Positions 1-5,620 of a stretch of DNA of 5,644 nucleotides are shown here, piece by piece. The DNA lies in NCBI GenBank assembly GCA_017623265.1, contig JAGAPM010000091.1, positions 1-5,644 on the forward strand. Direction: 5' to 3'. This DNA comes from Lentisphaeria bacterium (GTDB lineage Bacteria > Verrucomicrobiota > Lentisphaeria > Victivallales > UBA1829). The first letter of the stretch is position 1, and the number at the start of each line of letters is the position of its first letter. The position numbers and the translations under genes are program-made. A model generated the notes under the pieces. That model worked only from the letters and a program-made list of their open reading frames with translations, was not told the DNA's origin and searched no databases.

Positions 1-1458
1 CGGGAAAAGACTTATTCTCACATCATCACCAGCGGGATTTCGGTCGGCTGCGGCGTATCTGCCGGGCTGGAAGCGCCGATCGCTCTGACCGGTTCTGCGA
101 TCGGATCCAATTTTGCAAAGCTGTTTCATCTCGGCAGAGAGAGCCGCACGCTGCTGCTTGCCTGCGGTGGCGGCGCCGGTATTTCTGCTGTATTCAACAG
201 TCCCGTTGCCGGGGCGCTGTTTGCCTGTGAAATCCTGCTGCCCGAATTTTCGATCCCCGCACTGGTGCCGATGCTGATTTCATCTGCAATTGCTGCAGTG
301 GTGGCGGAGTTGATTTATCCAAGCCATACTTTTATGATTCAGGTTACCGGATGGAGTATGCAGAATCTGCCGTATTACATCATGCTCGGACTTCTTGCAG
401 GTGTGGTTTCCGCCTTCGTGATCAAGACATCCTGTGGTATTGCCAAACGGTTTGAGCCGCTGAAAAATATTTGGGTCAAAGGATTGATCGGCGCATTGAT
501 CCTTTACATTATCTTCCTCATTTTTCCCATGTTACGCGGGGAAGGGTACGGTTTTGTGAATGATCTGCTGAATGGAAACGAAACTCAGATCCTTTCCGGA
601 AGTCCGGCGGCGTTTCTCTTTGAGTACAAGTGGATCTTTCTGGCTCTGATCGGTTTTCTTGTCCTGTTGAAAGCTGCTATTTCTCCCGTTGGGGTGGAGA
701 GCGGCGGCGATGGCGGAATTTTTGCACCGTCCATGTTCATGGGGGCATTTCTCGGATTTTTCTCTGCCCGGTTGATCCGTATGGCGTCGCTGCCCGGTTG
801 GGAAGGGATCAGTGAGAAGAACTTTATTGCTGTTGGAATGGGCGGGGTCCTTGCCGGAGTGATGCATGCACCCATGACCGGAATCTTCCTGATTGCAGAG
901 ATTACCGGTGGTTATAAGCTGTTTGTTCCGTTGATGATCGTGGCAAGTCTTTCCTGTTTTATCTGCCGGAAACTTTCCCGGTATAATGTTTATAAGAGCA
1001 TGATCGCCATGCGTGGCGGGACGCCGGAACAGAACAAGGATGCTGCAGCAATGGAATATCTGACCGTAGGCGAATTGGCGGAAAAGAATTTTACCGTCGT
1101 TCATCAGGATGATACGCTGCGTTCGCTGCTGGCTGCTTTCATGCGCAGTACCCGTAATATCTTCCCGGTGGTTGACGCAGAAAATAAGCTTGTCGGTTTG
1201 ATTACCCTGGATAATATCCGCCCCTTCCTGCTTGATGATCAGCTTTATGATGTTGCGCTTGCGTACGATATCATGTCTCCTACCGGGCCGGTACTGGAGT
1301 TTTCCGATTCTCTGGGAGATGCCACCAAGTTGTTTGAATCCTGCCGCCTTTGGAACCTGCCGGTCGTGAGGAATGGTGTCTATTACGGCTTTGTCAGCAA
1401 ATCCGGAGTCTTTGACCGATATCGTGATCTGCTGAAGAATAAACCGGATCTTTTCTGA
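1..1458 (+). CDS. CLC-family chloride channel/transporter with two C-terminal CBS domains (5' partial)
   Basis: The reading frame is open from base 1 to the TGA at 1456-1458, giving 485 residues; the start codon and the GSGIP region of the first helices lie upstream of the window. Visible CLC signatures are GLEAP at residues 22-26 (the GREGP-type motif, with E24 as gating glutamate), GSAIGSNFAKLF just after it, FNSPVAGALFACE at 65-77, GIFAP at 239-243 and HAPMTGIFLIAEITGGY near 289-305. Y331 (in NVYKSMIA) is the probable counterpart of the anion-coordinating tyrosine. A cytoplasmic CBS pair follows at about 355-410 and 422-480; CBS pairs commonly bind adenine nucleotides and gate the channel. 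The protein moves chloride or similar anions across the inner membrane. The position of the E. coli ClcA proton glutamate E203 is isoleucine (I78), so the mechanism may be channel-like. The next gene starts 14 bases downstream, so it is probably cotranscribed. Family assignment is very secure; ion and mechanism are inferred. Confidence 0.95.
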   Translation, partial: REKTYSHIITSGISVGCGVSAGLEAPIALTGSAIGSNFAKLFHLGRESRTLLLACGGGAGISAVFNSPVAGALFACEILLPEFSIPALVPMLISSAIAAVVAELIYPSHTFMIQVTGWSMQNLPYYIMLGLLAGVVSAFVIKTSCGIAKRFEPLKNIWVKGLIGALILYIIFLIFPMLRGEGYGFVNDLLNGNETQILSGSPAAFLFEYKWIFLALIGFLVLLKAAISPVGVESGGDGGIFAPSMFMGAFLGFFSARLIRMASLPGWEGISEKNFIAVGMGGVLAGVMHAPMTGIFLIAEITGGYKLFVPLMIVASLSCFICRKLSRYNVYKSMIAMRGGTPEQNKDAAAMEYLTVGELAEKNFTVVHQDDTLRSLLAAFMRSTRNIFPVVDAENKLVGLITLDNIRPFLLDDQLYDVALAYDIMSPTGPVLEFSDSLGDATKLFESCRLWNLPVVRNGVYYGFVSKSGVFDRYRDLLKNKPDLF

Positions 1459-1472
1459 TGGAGTGAGCAATT

Positions 1473-2459
1473 ATGATTCGCATCGGTGAACATTCTATTC
1501 TGATTCTTGCGCCGGATGGGCGCTCGATTCCCTTTGATCAGGTGGAACTGCAGCAGCGCCTTGAAAAATTGCTTTCCTCTCACTTGGACAGTAAAGAACT
1601 CGGCATTGCAAGAGATATCGCCAGTGCTACGGAAATGATCCTGTTGAATAAATTTCACAGTGAAGACCCGGAACGCCCTCCCTGTATCAAAAGCGAGGTG
1701 CTGGATGACCTGATCTGCCGGATCCTGACCGGGGCAGGGTTCCGGAAAGCGGCGGAAGAATATCGCCGGGAGGCGGTCACAAAAGGCGGTTTTGTGCGCA
1801 TCCCGCTGGATCGGATCCGCAGCTTTCTGGAGGAAAATCTGGAAGTTTACGGCGATAATCTGGACCGGATCGCAGAAAAAGTTTTTCATACCATGAAATC
1901 GATCGGTGCAGATGATTCCAGTCCCCAGCTGGCTTTGGAACTTGCCCGTCATTTTCAGGCGGTCGCTGCCGGTAAAGTGGCATTCAACATCACCCCGCCG
2001 GACTTTGATCCCGACAAGGATTGCACCATTACCCCGGAGCAATTGATTGCCCGGCTCTCACCGGAAAACCGTTTCTGCTTTGATCAACGCATCCTCATGG
2101 TCGGTAAAATCAATCTCCGGATCTTTCCCGCATTGCGGCTGGATCTCCGCCTGACCGGGATCGCAACTCATTACAACCTGATCGCTCCGCTGACTGAACT
2201 GGCGTTGGCTCCCGCTTTCGTTCAGATCGCAAAAGCAGCGGATGAACTTTGTCTGATCACGGATGAACTCTTTCAACAGCGTGGAAATACGGCGGATATC
2301 CCCGTGAAGATCCTGCTCAATCTGATGGATGCCAGCGTATTCACCCGGGATTGGATGGGCTGCAACTCCACAGAAGCACAGGAACGTTGCGCTATGCAGT
2401 TGTGTAAAATATTTGCTTCTGAATTGACTCGTTTTCCATTTAAACTCACTTGTACTTAA
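1473..2459 (+). CDS. Uncharacterised protein with N-terminal ATP-cone-like domain
   Basis: This 328-residue protein begins at ATG 1473, preceded by GGAG at 1460-1463 with a 9-base spacer. Residues about 9-99 match the ATP-cone pattern of NrdR and ribonucleotide reductases: a PDGRSIPFD hairpin at 14-22, then a helix (VELQQRLEKLL), a second helix around IARDIASATEMIL, IKSEVLDDLICRIL at 72-85 and a closing AAEEYRRE at 93-100. ATP cones bind ATP/dATP and act as allosteric switches. The usual FDxxKL lysine region reads FDQVEL and the middle is lengthened, so nucleotide binding is not assured. Residues 107-165 may be a second, weaker cone-like unit. The remaining part, about 170-328, is predominantly helical with alternating hydrophobics (for example 210-265) and I do not recognise it. 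There are no membrane segments or signal peptide, so it is probably cytoplasmic. It sits between CLC and HPRT genes with tight spacing, so a nucleotide-sensing role is plausible but unproven. Confidence 0.8.
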   Translation: MIRIGEHSILILAPDGRSIPFDQVELQQRLEKLLSSHLDSKELGIARDIASATEMILLNKFHSEDPERPPCIKSEVLDDLICRILTGAGFRKAAEEYRREAVTKGGFVRIPLDRIRSFLEENLEVYGDNLDRIAEKVFHTMKSIGADDSSPQLALELARHFQAVAAGKVAFNITPPDFDPDKDCTITPEQLIARLSPENRFCFDQRILMVGKINLRIFPALRLDLRLTGIATHYNLIAPLTELALAPAFVQIAKAADELCLITDELFQQRGNTADIPVKILLNLMDASVFTRDWMGCNSTEAQERCAMQLCKIFASELTRFPFKLTCT

Positions 2460-2463
2460 GGAG
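2458..2463 (+). promoter_or_regulatory. Shine-Dalgarno of hpt overlapping the upstream stop codon
   Basis: AAGGAG at 2458-2463 includes the last two bases of the TAA that ends the ATP-cone gene, and lies 5 bases before ATG 2469. Ribosomes terminating on the upstream gene would sit over this site, which suggests coupled translation. It also fixes the hpt start. Confidence 0.75.
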
Positions 2464-2468
2464 ATAGA

Positions 2469-2996
2469 ATGAAACAGCGTATCCTTTTTACGCGAAAACA
2501 GATCGCAGAACGGGTGGATCAGCTCGGTTTCAGCCTGACGGAATTTTACAAGGATGAACCGTTGACCGTCATCCCAATGATGAATGGGGCGATGATCTTT
2601 GCCGCCGACCTTGCAAGAGCAATCGAAAAAGATGATCTTTTCATCGATTCCCTTGCCGCCGCTTCTTATGAAAATGATGCATCCAGCGGAAAGCTGACAC
2701 GGCGCAGTTCCCTCAAACTGCCGGTTGAGGGGAGACATCTGCTGCTGGTCGATGATATTCTGGATACCGGAAGAACCCTGAAAGAAATGACAGAATATTT
2801 CTACACAAAAGGTGCCCTTTCTGTCCGGACATGTGTATTGCTGACCAAGGAATTGGATCCCTCCAAACCCGCCCGGAAACTGGAAGCGGACTGGTCCGGT
2901 TTCACGGTCCCCGATCTTTATGTGATCGGGTACGGGCTGGATTCTTATGAAAAATATCGCAACCTGCCGGATATCCGGGTCGTGGAAGAGGAATAA
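2469..2996 (+). CDS. hpt: Hypoxanthine (guanine) phosphoribosyltransferase
   Basis: This 175-residue enzyme is of normal length for bacterial HPRT. It transfers phosphoribose from PRPP to hypoxanthine and probably guanine, giving IMP and GMP in cytoplasmic purine salvage. The diagnostic PRPP-binding loop LLVDDILDTGRTL lies at residues 92-104 with the adjacent acidic pair D95-D96. PMMNGAMIFAADL at 36-48 is the loop I region. ASYENDASSGKL at 65-76 corresponds to the mobile loop usually written SYGxxTxSSG; the Ser-Ser-Gly is kept but the Tyr-Gly is Tyr-Glu. GFTVPDLYVIGYGLD at 144-158 and EKYRNLPDI at 161-169 form the purine-binding C-terminal signature typical of HPRT rather than adenine PRTs. 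The upstream gene ends 9 bases before and the downstream one starts 2 bases after the stop, so it is inside an operon. Preference for hypoxanthine over guanine cannot be read from the sequence. Confidence 0.95.
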   Translation: MKQRILFTRKQIAERVDQLGFSLTEFYKDEPLTVIPMMNGAMIFAADLARAIEKDDLFIDSLAAASYENDASSGKLTRRSSLKLPVEGRHLLLVDDILDTGRTLKEMTEYFYTKGALSVRTCVLLTKELDPSKPARKLEADWSGFTVPDLYVIGYGLDSYEKYRNLPDIRVVEEE

Positions 2997-2998
2997 GA

Positions 2999-4003
2999 AT
3001 GATGAAAAAGATCTTGTGCTTTCTGTTGCTGATCGGTGCATGCTGCCTGAATGCTGCCGCACCACTGCCGCCTGTTGATTACACCAACCCTGCCAATTGG
3101 GCGATCTATACCCCGGCGGCAAAAGCGGATAAAGCATTTGACATCTTTTACATCTATCCCACTTTGGTGGCGGATAAAAACACTCACCTCATGCAATGGG
3201 ATGAAAAAACAAGATCAAAAGTCATCCCCTTTGCTGAAGCAAAGCTTTCCGGTTTCAAAAATGTGGCGAACCTCTATTGCCCCTATGTCCGGCAGCTGGA
3301 ATTTTTCCGCTGTATGAAGGAGTTGCAGGGGCCGCTGACTTCGAACGATGAGATCAAAGCGCCACCCGCAGTGACTGAATCCAGCGCAGCCGGAGTGGCA
3401 GATGCTATTGAGGCGTTTCAGTATTACCTGACCCATTTGAACCATGGGCGTCCTTATGTTCTGATCGGGCACAGTCAGGGTGCCATGGATCTGGCAATGG
3501 TCCTGCTTATGAACGGAAATATCATGCCGGATCACGGGTTCGTTGCCGCATATCTGATCGGGATGCCTTTCAAAAAGGATGCCAACGGCGCAAAGCTGCC
3601 TTTCGCAAAAGAGGCTGGCGATGTGGGAGTTGTGATCTCATGGAATACCCAGAGCAAAGACTGCAAAGGCTCTGTCTTTACGGGGAAGGGAACGTATTGC
3701 ATCAATCCCCTGAATTGGAAAACAGACGGAACCCCTGCTTCTGCCTACGAAAATCCGGGTGCTGTTTTTTATGACTACAAGACTGGAAAACTGGAGCGTT
3801 ATCCCAATCTCTGCGGTGCGGTGATTGATCCGGAAAAAGGTGCTTTGATCGTGGATATGCCGGAATCAAAATGGACGAAAGAAACCGTTTTGGGGAAGGG
3901 CGTTTATCACATGAATGATCTTTATTTCTTTTACGAATCCATGGTGAACAATGTCCTGCTCCGCGTTAAAAACTGGCGCGCACTTTACGAACTGGCTGAA
4001 TAA
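2999..4003 (+). CDS. Exported DUF3089 (alpha/beta-hydrolase-like) protein
   Basis: This 334-residue protein starts at ATG 2999, with GAGGA at 2988-2992 inside the end of hpt and only 2 bases after its stop; a second in-frame ATG follows immediately. The N-terminus (MMKK, then hydrophobic I5-I12) is a signal peptide. IGAC at 12-15 is an acceptable lipobox, so it may be a lipoprotein anchored at C15; cleavage by signal peptidase I near A19-A21 is the alternative, though P22 is unfavourable. The mature part matches DUF3089: DYTNPANW at 27-34, FDIFYIYPT at 47-55, YCPYVRQLEFF at 93-103, GRPYVLIGHSQGA at 150-162, VAAYLIGMPF at 182-191 and VVISWNT at 211-217. GHSQG is a nucleophile elbow with S159; H304 in GVYHMNDLYFFY is the likely catalytic histidine, and the acid is uncertain. 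It is presumably an envelope-located esterase/lipase-like hydrolase. The substrate is unknown, and the neighbours do not explain why an exported hydrolase lies here. Confidence 0.88.
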   Translation: MMKKILCFLLLIGACCLNAAAPLPPVDYTNPANWAIYTPAAKADKAFDIFYIYPTLVADKNTHLMQWDEKTRSKVIPFAEAKLSGFKNVANLYCPYVRQLEFFRCMKELQGPLTSNDEIKAPPAVTESSAAGVADAIEAFQYYLTHLNHGRPYVLIGHSQGAMDLAMVLLMNGNIMPDHGFVAAYLIGMPFKKDANGAKLPFAKEAGDVGVVISWNTQSKDCKGSVFTGKGTYCINPLNWKTDGTPASAYENPGAVFYDYKTGKLERYPNLCGAVIDPEKGALIVDMPESKWTKETVLGKGVYHMNDLYFFYESMVNNVLLRVKNWRALYELAE

Positions 4004-4023
4004 TCTTCCGGAGAGCCTGCCCT

Positions 4024-4641
4024 ATGGAACAGCAGATCATGTATCTCTTTGACTTGCTTGGAACGGTGATCTTTGCTGTTACCGGGGCGGTTCGTGGTGT
4101 CCGCCTCAAGCTCGATTTGCTTGGCGTAGTTGTATTTGCCTGTACTGTCGGGGTAGGTGGCGGCATGATGCGGGATACCATTATCGGTGCCCAGCCGGTC
4201 GCCGCTCTCAAGAATGAAACATACCTCATCGCCTGCATCATTGTGGGGTTGATCGTGTTTTTCTATGCAAGATTCTTTCAGGCGGAACGGCGTCTCATCA
4301 TGCTGCTGGATGCCATGGGGCTTGGCGTCTTTACCGCACTTGGCGCCGCAAAAGGGGCAGAGTTCGGACTGGAATTTATCGGAATCGTATTGACCGGCGT
4401 ATTTACTGCTGTGGGCGGAGGGGTGATCCGGGACATTATGGCAAGAAAGATCCCTGTAATCCTGACCAGCGATTTTTATGCAACCGCATCCCTGTTGGGC
4501 GGAATCCTTTTTTATATCCTGACAAAATGGACCGATCTGCCGCTCTTTTTCCGGTTCATTCCGGTAATGATTTTCGTGACCGGAATACGCATCACTGCGG
4601 TCAGACTGAAGGTCCGGCTTCCTGTTGCCCGGATGCGTTGA
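4024..4641 (+). CDS. TRIC/YicG-type (UPF0126) trimeric cation channel
   Basis: This 205-residue integral membrane protein has about seven hydrophobic segments and the internal duplication that defines UPF0126. Each half carries a GGGxxRD motif: GGGMMRD at residues 45-51 and GGGVIRD at 131-137. Other family features are LFDLLGTVIFAVTGA near 8-22, LDAMGLGVFTALGAAKG at 95-111 and RKIPVILTSDFYATASLLGG at 141-160. Prokaryotic members are homologues of the trimeric intracellular cation (TRIC) channels and conduct potassium-like monovalent cations across the inner membrane; specificity here is inferred. ATG 4024 is supported by GGAG at 4010-4013; the later Met codon at 4039 is too far from it. The gene begins 20 bases after the DUF3089 stop, so it is probably last in the operon. 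Its final 41 bases overlap the oppositely oriented DUF2062 gene. Confidence 0.93.
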   Translation: MEQQIMYLFDLLGTVIFAVTGAVRGVRLKLDLLGVVVFACTVGVGGGMMRDTIIGAQPVAALKNETYLIACIIVGLIVFFYARFFQAERRLIMLLDAMGLGVFTALGAAKGAEFGLEFIGIVLTGVFTAVGGGVIRDIMARKIPVILTSDFYATASLLGGILFYILTKWTDLPLFFRFIPVMIFVTGIRITAVRLKVRLPVARMR

Positions 4642-5137
4642 GGCGGCGTTCCTGACGCTTCTTTTCTTTCCGTTTCCGGTAGAGACGCACCAGACGGGAT
4701 CCGGTCCAGTAACCCGCAACAGCGAGAATCGTGCCGTAGAACAGACCGCCGACAAAAAATGTGATCATGATCTCACTGCCCAGATTCCAGAATGCAAGCG
4801 CCACTTCTTTCATCCCGTCTGCCTGCACGATCGCACCGAATTTATCGTTCAGATCCGCAAAGCTCATCGGGCGCATGATCAGAAGACTGCCCGTATAACA
4901 CTGGATTGGATACAGAATAAAGATCGATGCCGGATTGGAAACGCAGGTGAACAGCCAGGTGAGAGCTTTGTTTGCCTTGAAAAGAAAAGCAAGAAACAGC
5001 GCGGGAAATGTCTGTGTGCCGATCGGAAGAATAAAGCCGATAAAAAGCCCGATGGCGATCCCTCTGCCAACACTTTCCGGTGTCCCCTCCTGCTGCATGA
5101 CCTTGAAATACAAACGGCGTAATGAAAATTTTTTCAT
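4601..5137 (-). CDS. DUF2062 inner-membrane protein
   Basis: The - strand gene starts at the ATG complementary to 5135-5137 and ends at TGA (complement of 4601-4603), giving 178 residues. DUF2062 is recognisable from GTPESVGRGIAIGLFIGF at 18-35 followed by LPIGTQTFPALFLAFLFKAN (37-56) and VSNPAS at 66-71, the counterpart of the conserved SNP motif. Hydrophobic segments lie near 25-40, 44-55, 60-80 and 120-145. A strongly basic, probably cytoplasmic tail follows at about 149-165 (RLYRKRKEKKRQERR). The biochemical function of DUF2062 is not established; it is sometimes found fused to glycosyltransferase domains, but there is no such fusion here. The Shine-Dalgarno AAGGA is at 5152-5148, 10 bases from the start. 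The last 14 codons and stop overlap the TRIC gene in the opposite orientation. Confidence 0.9.
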   Translation of the reverse strand: MKKFSLRRLYFKVMQQEGTPESVGRGIAIGLFIGFILPIGTQTFPALFLAFLFKANKALTWLFTCVSNPASIFILYPIQCYTGSLLIMRPMSFADLNDKFGAIVQADGMKEVALAFWNLGSEIMITFFVGGLFYGTILAVAGYWTGSRLVRLYRKRKEKKRQERRLNASGQQEAGPSV

Positions 5138-5147
5138 TTGATTTCTT

Positions 5148-5152
5148 TCCTT
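5148..5152 (-). promoter_or_regulatory. Shine-Dalgarno of the DUF2062 gene
   Basis: Read on the - strand, AAGGA occupies 5152-5148, 10 bases ahead of the ATG at 5137. It supports that start over downstream Met codons such as M14. Confidence 0.65.
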
Positions 5153-5169
5153 GTTTCTGATTTTTCAGT

Positions 5170-5197
5170 AAAATATGCCCTCTTTCAAAAAAATCAA
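5170..5197 (-). promoter_or_regulatory. Candidate sigma-70-type promoter for the DUF2062 gene
   Basis: On the - strand, TTGATT (5197-5192) is separated by 16 bases from TATTTT (5175-5170). These are near-consensus -35 and -10 hexamers, about 33 bases ahead of the start codon. The flanking A/T-rich sequence out to about 5225 fits a promoter. No start site can be seen directly, and A/T-rich sequence easily yields such matches by chance. Confidence 0.4.
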
Positions 5198-5327
5198 GCC
5201 CGCGATCCTTCTTTATTAAAATTTTATTGCAGAAGGACGCACTCGAATCTCCAGACAGGCACCGCACCACCCCATGCGCTGCAGGAGAAAATTTGGTGCG
5301 TTTCCTCCGAACAGTCCGAATTGTGCA

Positions 5328-5353
5328 GTAAAACAAATCTACCCGTGCCGCAA
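5328..5353. repeat. Repeat motif copy 1
   Basis: This copy reads GTAAAACAAATC, then TACCC, then GTGCCGCAA. It matches copy 3 at 23 of 26 positions and copy 2 at about 19 of 26. TGCCGCA at 5346-5352 can pair with TGTGGCA at 5378-5384 (six Watson-Crick pairs and one G-U in RNA), so this copy also opens a stem. Confidence 0.65.
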
Positions 5354-5380
5354 ACAAGCGCAGGGCAGTTTTCAATATGT

Positions 5381-5406
5381 GGCAAATAAATCCCCCCGTG
5401 CCGTGA
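5381..5406. repeat. Repeat motif copy 2 (most divergent)
   Basis: The core AAATC followed by CCCCC and GTGCCG aligns with the other two copies: 20 of 26 matches to copy 3 and 19 of 26 to copy 1. It lies 53 bases after copy 1. Its 5' part, CAAATAAATC, is also the left arm of a perfect 10-base inverted repeat. Confidence 0.55.
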
Positions 5407-5430
5407 CAGACCCAAGGGCTGATTTATTTG
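5383..5430. repeat. Perfect 10-base inverted repeat
   Basis: CAAATAAATC at 5383-5392 is the exact reverse complement of GATTTATTTG at 5421-5430, with a 28-base loop. The loop contains a smaller potential stem, CCC-AA-GGG at 5411-5418. Arm composition is A/T-rich, unlike the G/C-rich stems beside it. Confidence 0.8.
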
Positions 5431-5464
5431 TGCGCCTCAACTGTACTCCGTTTGTTTGGCGCAC
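5430..5464. repeat. Perfect 7-base inverted repeat GTGCGCC/GGCGCAC
   Basis: GTGCGCC at 5430-5436 pairs exactly with GGCGCAC at 5458-5464 around a 21-base loop. The left arm begins on the last base of the preceding inverted repeat, so the two stems are adjacent. Confidence 0.75.
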
Positions 5465-5471
5465 GATTCCG

Positions 5472-5497
5472 GTAAAACAAATCCCCCCGTGCGGCAA
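5472..5497. repeat. Repeat motif copy 3
   Basis: GTAAAACAAATC, CCCCC and GTGCGGCAA follow one another, 91 bases after copy 2. The segment GTGCGGC is the left arm of a perfect 7-base stem closing at 5516-5522. Confidence 0.65.
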
Positions 5498-5522
5498 GCG
5501 AGCTTGCGAAGCTGAGCCGCAC
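5489..5522. repeat. Perfect 7-base inverted repeat with nested hairpins
   Basis: GTGCGGC at 5489-5495 pairs with GCCGCAC at 5516-5522. Inside are two mutually exclusive small stems: GCAAG/CTTGC (5494-5498 with 5503-5507) and AGCTT/AAGCT (5501-5505 with 5509-5513). On the - strand the structure is followed by a G run and then ATTTGTTTTAC. Confidence 0.75.
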
Positions 5523-5530
5523 AACAAGAA

Positions 5531-5555
5531 GGGGTGCTGTGCACCCCCTGTTTTT
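5531..5555. terminator. Candidate rho-independent terminator, possibly bidirectional
   Basis: GGGGTGC (5531-5537) and GCACCCC (5541-5547) form a perfect 7-base G/C-rich stem with a 3-base loop. Reading rightward, a T5 run follows at 5551-5555 after three intervening bases. Reading leftward, the stem is followed directly by TTCTTGTTGT (5530-5521), a T-rich tail. Leftward use would end transcription arriving from beyond the right edge and insulate the DUF2062 promoter. The direction cannot be decided from the sequence. Confidence 0.5.
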
Positions 5556-5606
5556 GACGGCTCCCCCTTACCCCCATTCATGCGATTGGTCGCCCGTCAA
5601 AAACAG
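5548..5606. repeat. Perfect 13-base inverted repeat
   Basis: CTGTTTTTGACGG at 5548-5560 is the exact reverse complement of CCGTCAAAAACAG at 5594-5606, separated by 33 bases that include two C runs (5563-5567 and 5571-5575). The left arm starts on the base right after the terminator-like stem and contains its T5 run. Confidence 0.85.
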
Positions 5607-5620
5607 ACCCGTTCTGATCA

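Noticed and set aside
532..1470. A 312-codon - strand open frame opposite the CLC gene
   Set aside because: It is antisense to well-conserved CLC and CBS motifs and has a low-complexity, His/Gln/Lys-rich composition typical of a shadow frame.
2058..3137. A 359-codon - strand open frame opposite the ATP-cone and hpt genes
   Set aside because: The + strand carries diagnostic HPRT motifs and good ribosome sites; the antisense product resembles no known family.
3985..4755. A 256-codon - strand open frame opposite the TRIC gene
   Set aside because: The + strand frame has seven membrane segments and the duplicated GGGxxRD motif; the antisense frame has neither a family match nor protein-like composition, and it conflicts with the DUF2062 frame.
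4842..5375. A 177-codon - strand open frame overlapping the DUF2062 gene and its leader
   Set aside because: It is an out-of-frame shadow; the DUF2062 frame on the same strand carries the conserved GTPES and SNP motifs and a ribosome site.
5328..5497. CRISPR array
   Set aside because: The three motif copies diverge, spacing is irregular (53 and 91 bases), the intervening sequence is itself palindromic, and no cas gene is present.
5430..5530. Integron attC-like recombination site or tRNA gene
   Set aside because: There is no matching RYYYAAC/GTTRRRY core pair, and no cloverleaf with a T-loop GTTCRA sequence can be assembled.
5372..5581. A 69-codon open frame on the - strand across the repeat cluster
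   Set aside because: It reads through all the inverted repeats, has no recognisable domain or clear ribosome site, and its glycine-rich peptide stretches simply reflect the repeated G-run/ATTT motif.
5548..5606. Terminal inverted repeats of an insertion sequence
   Set aside because: The arms are only 33 bases apart, with no transposase between them and no target-site duplication visible; a hairpin is the simpler reading.
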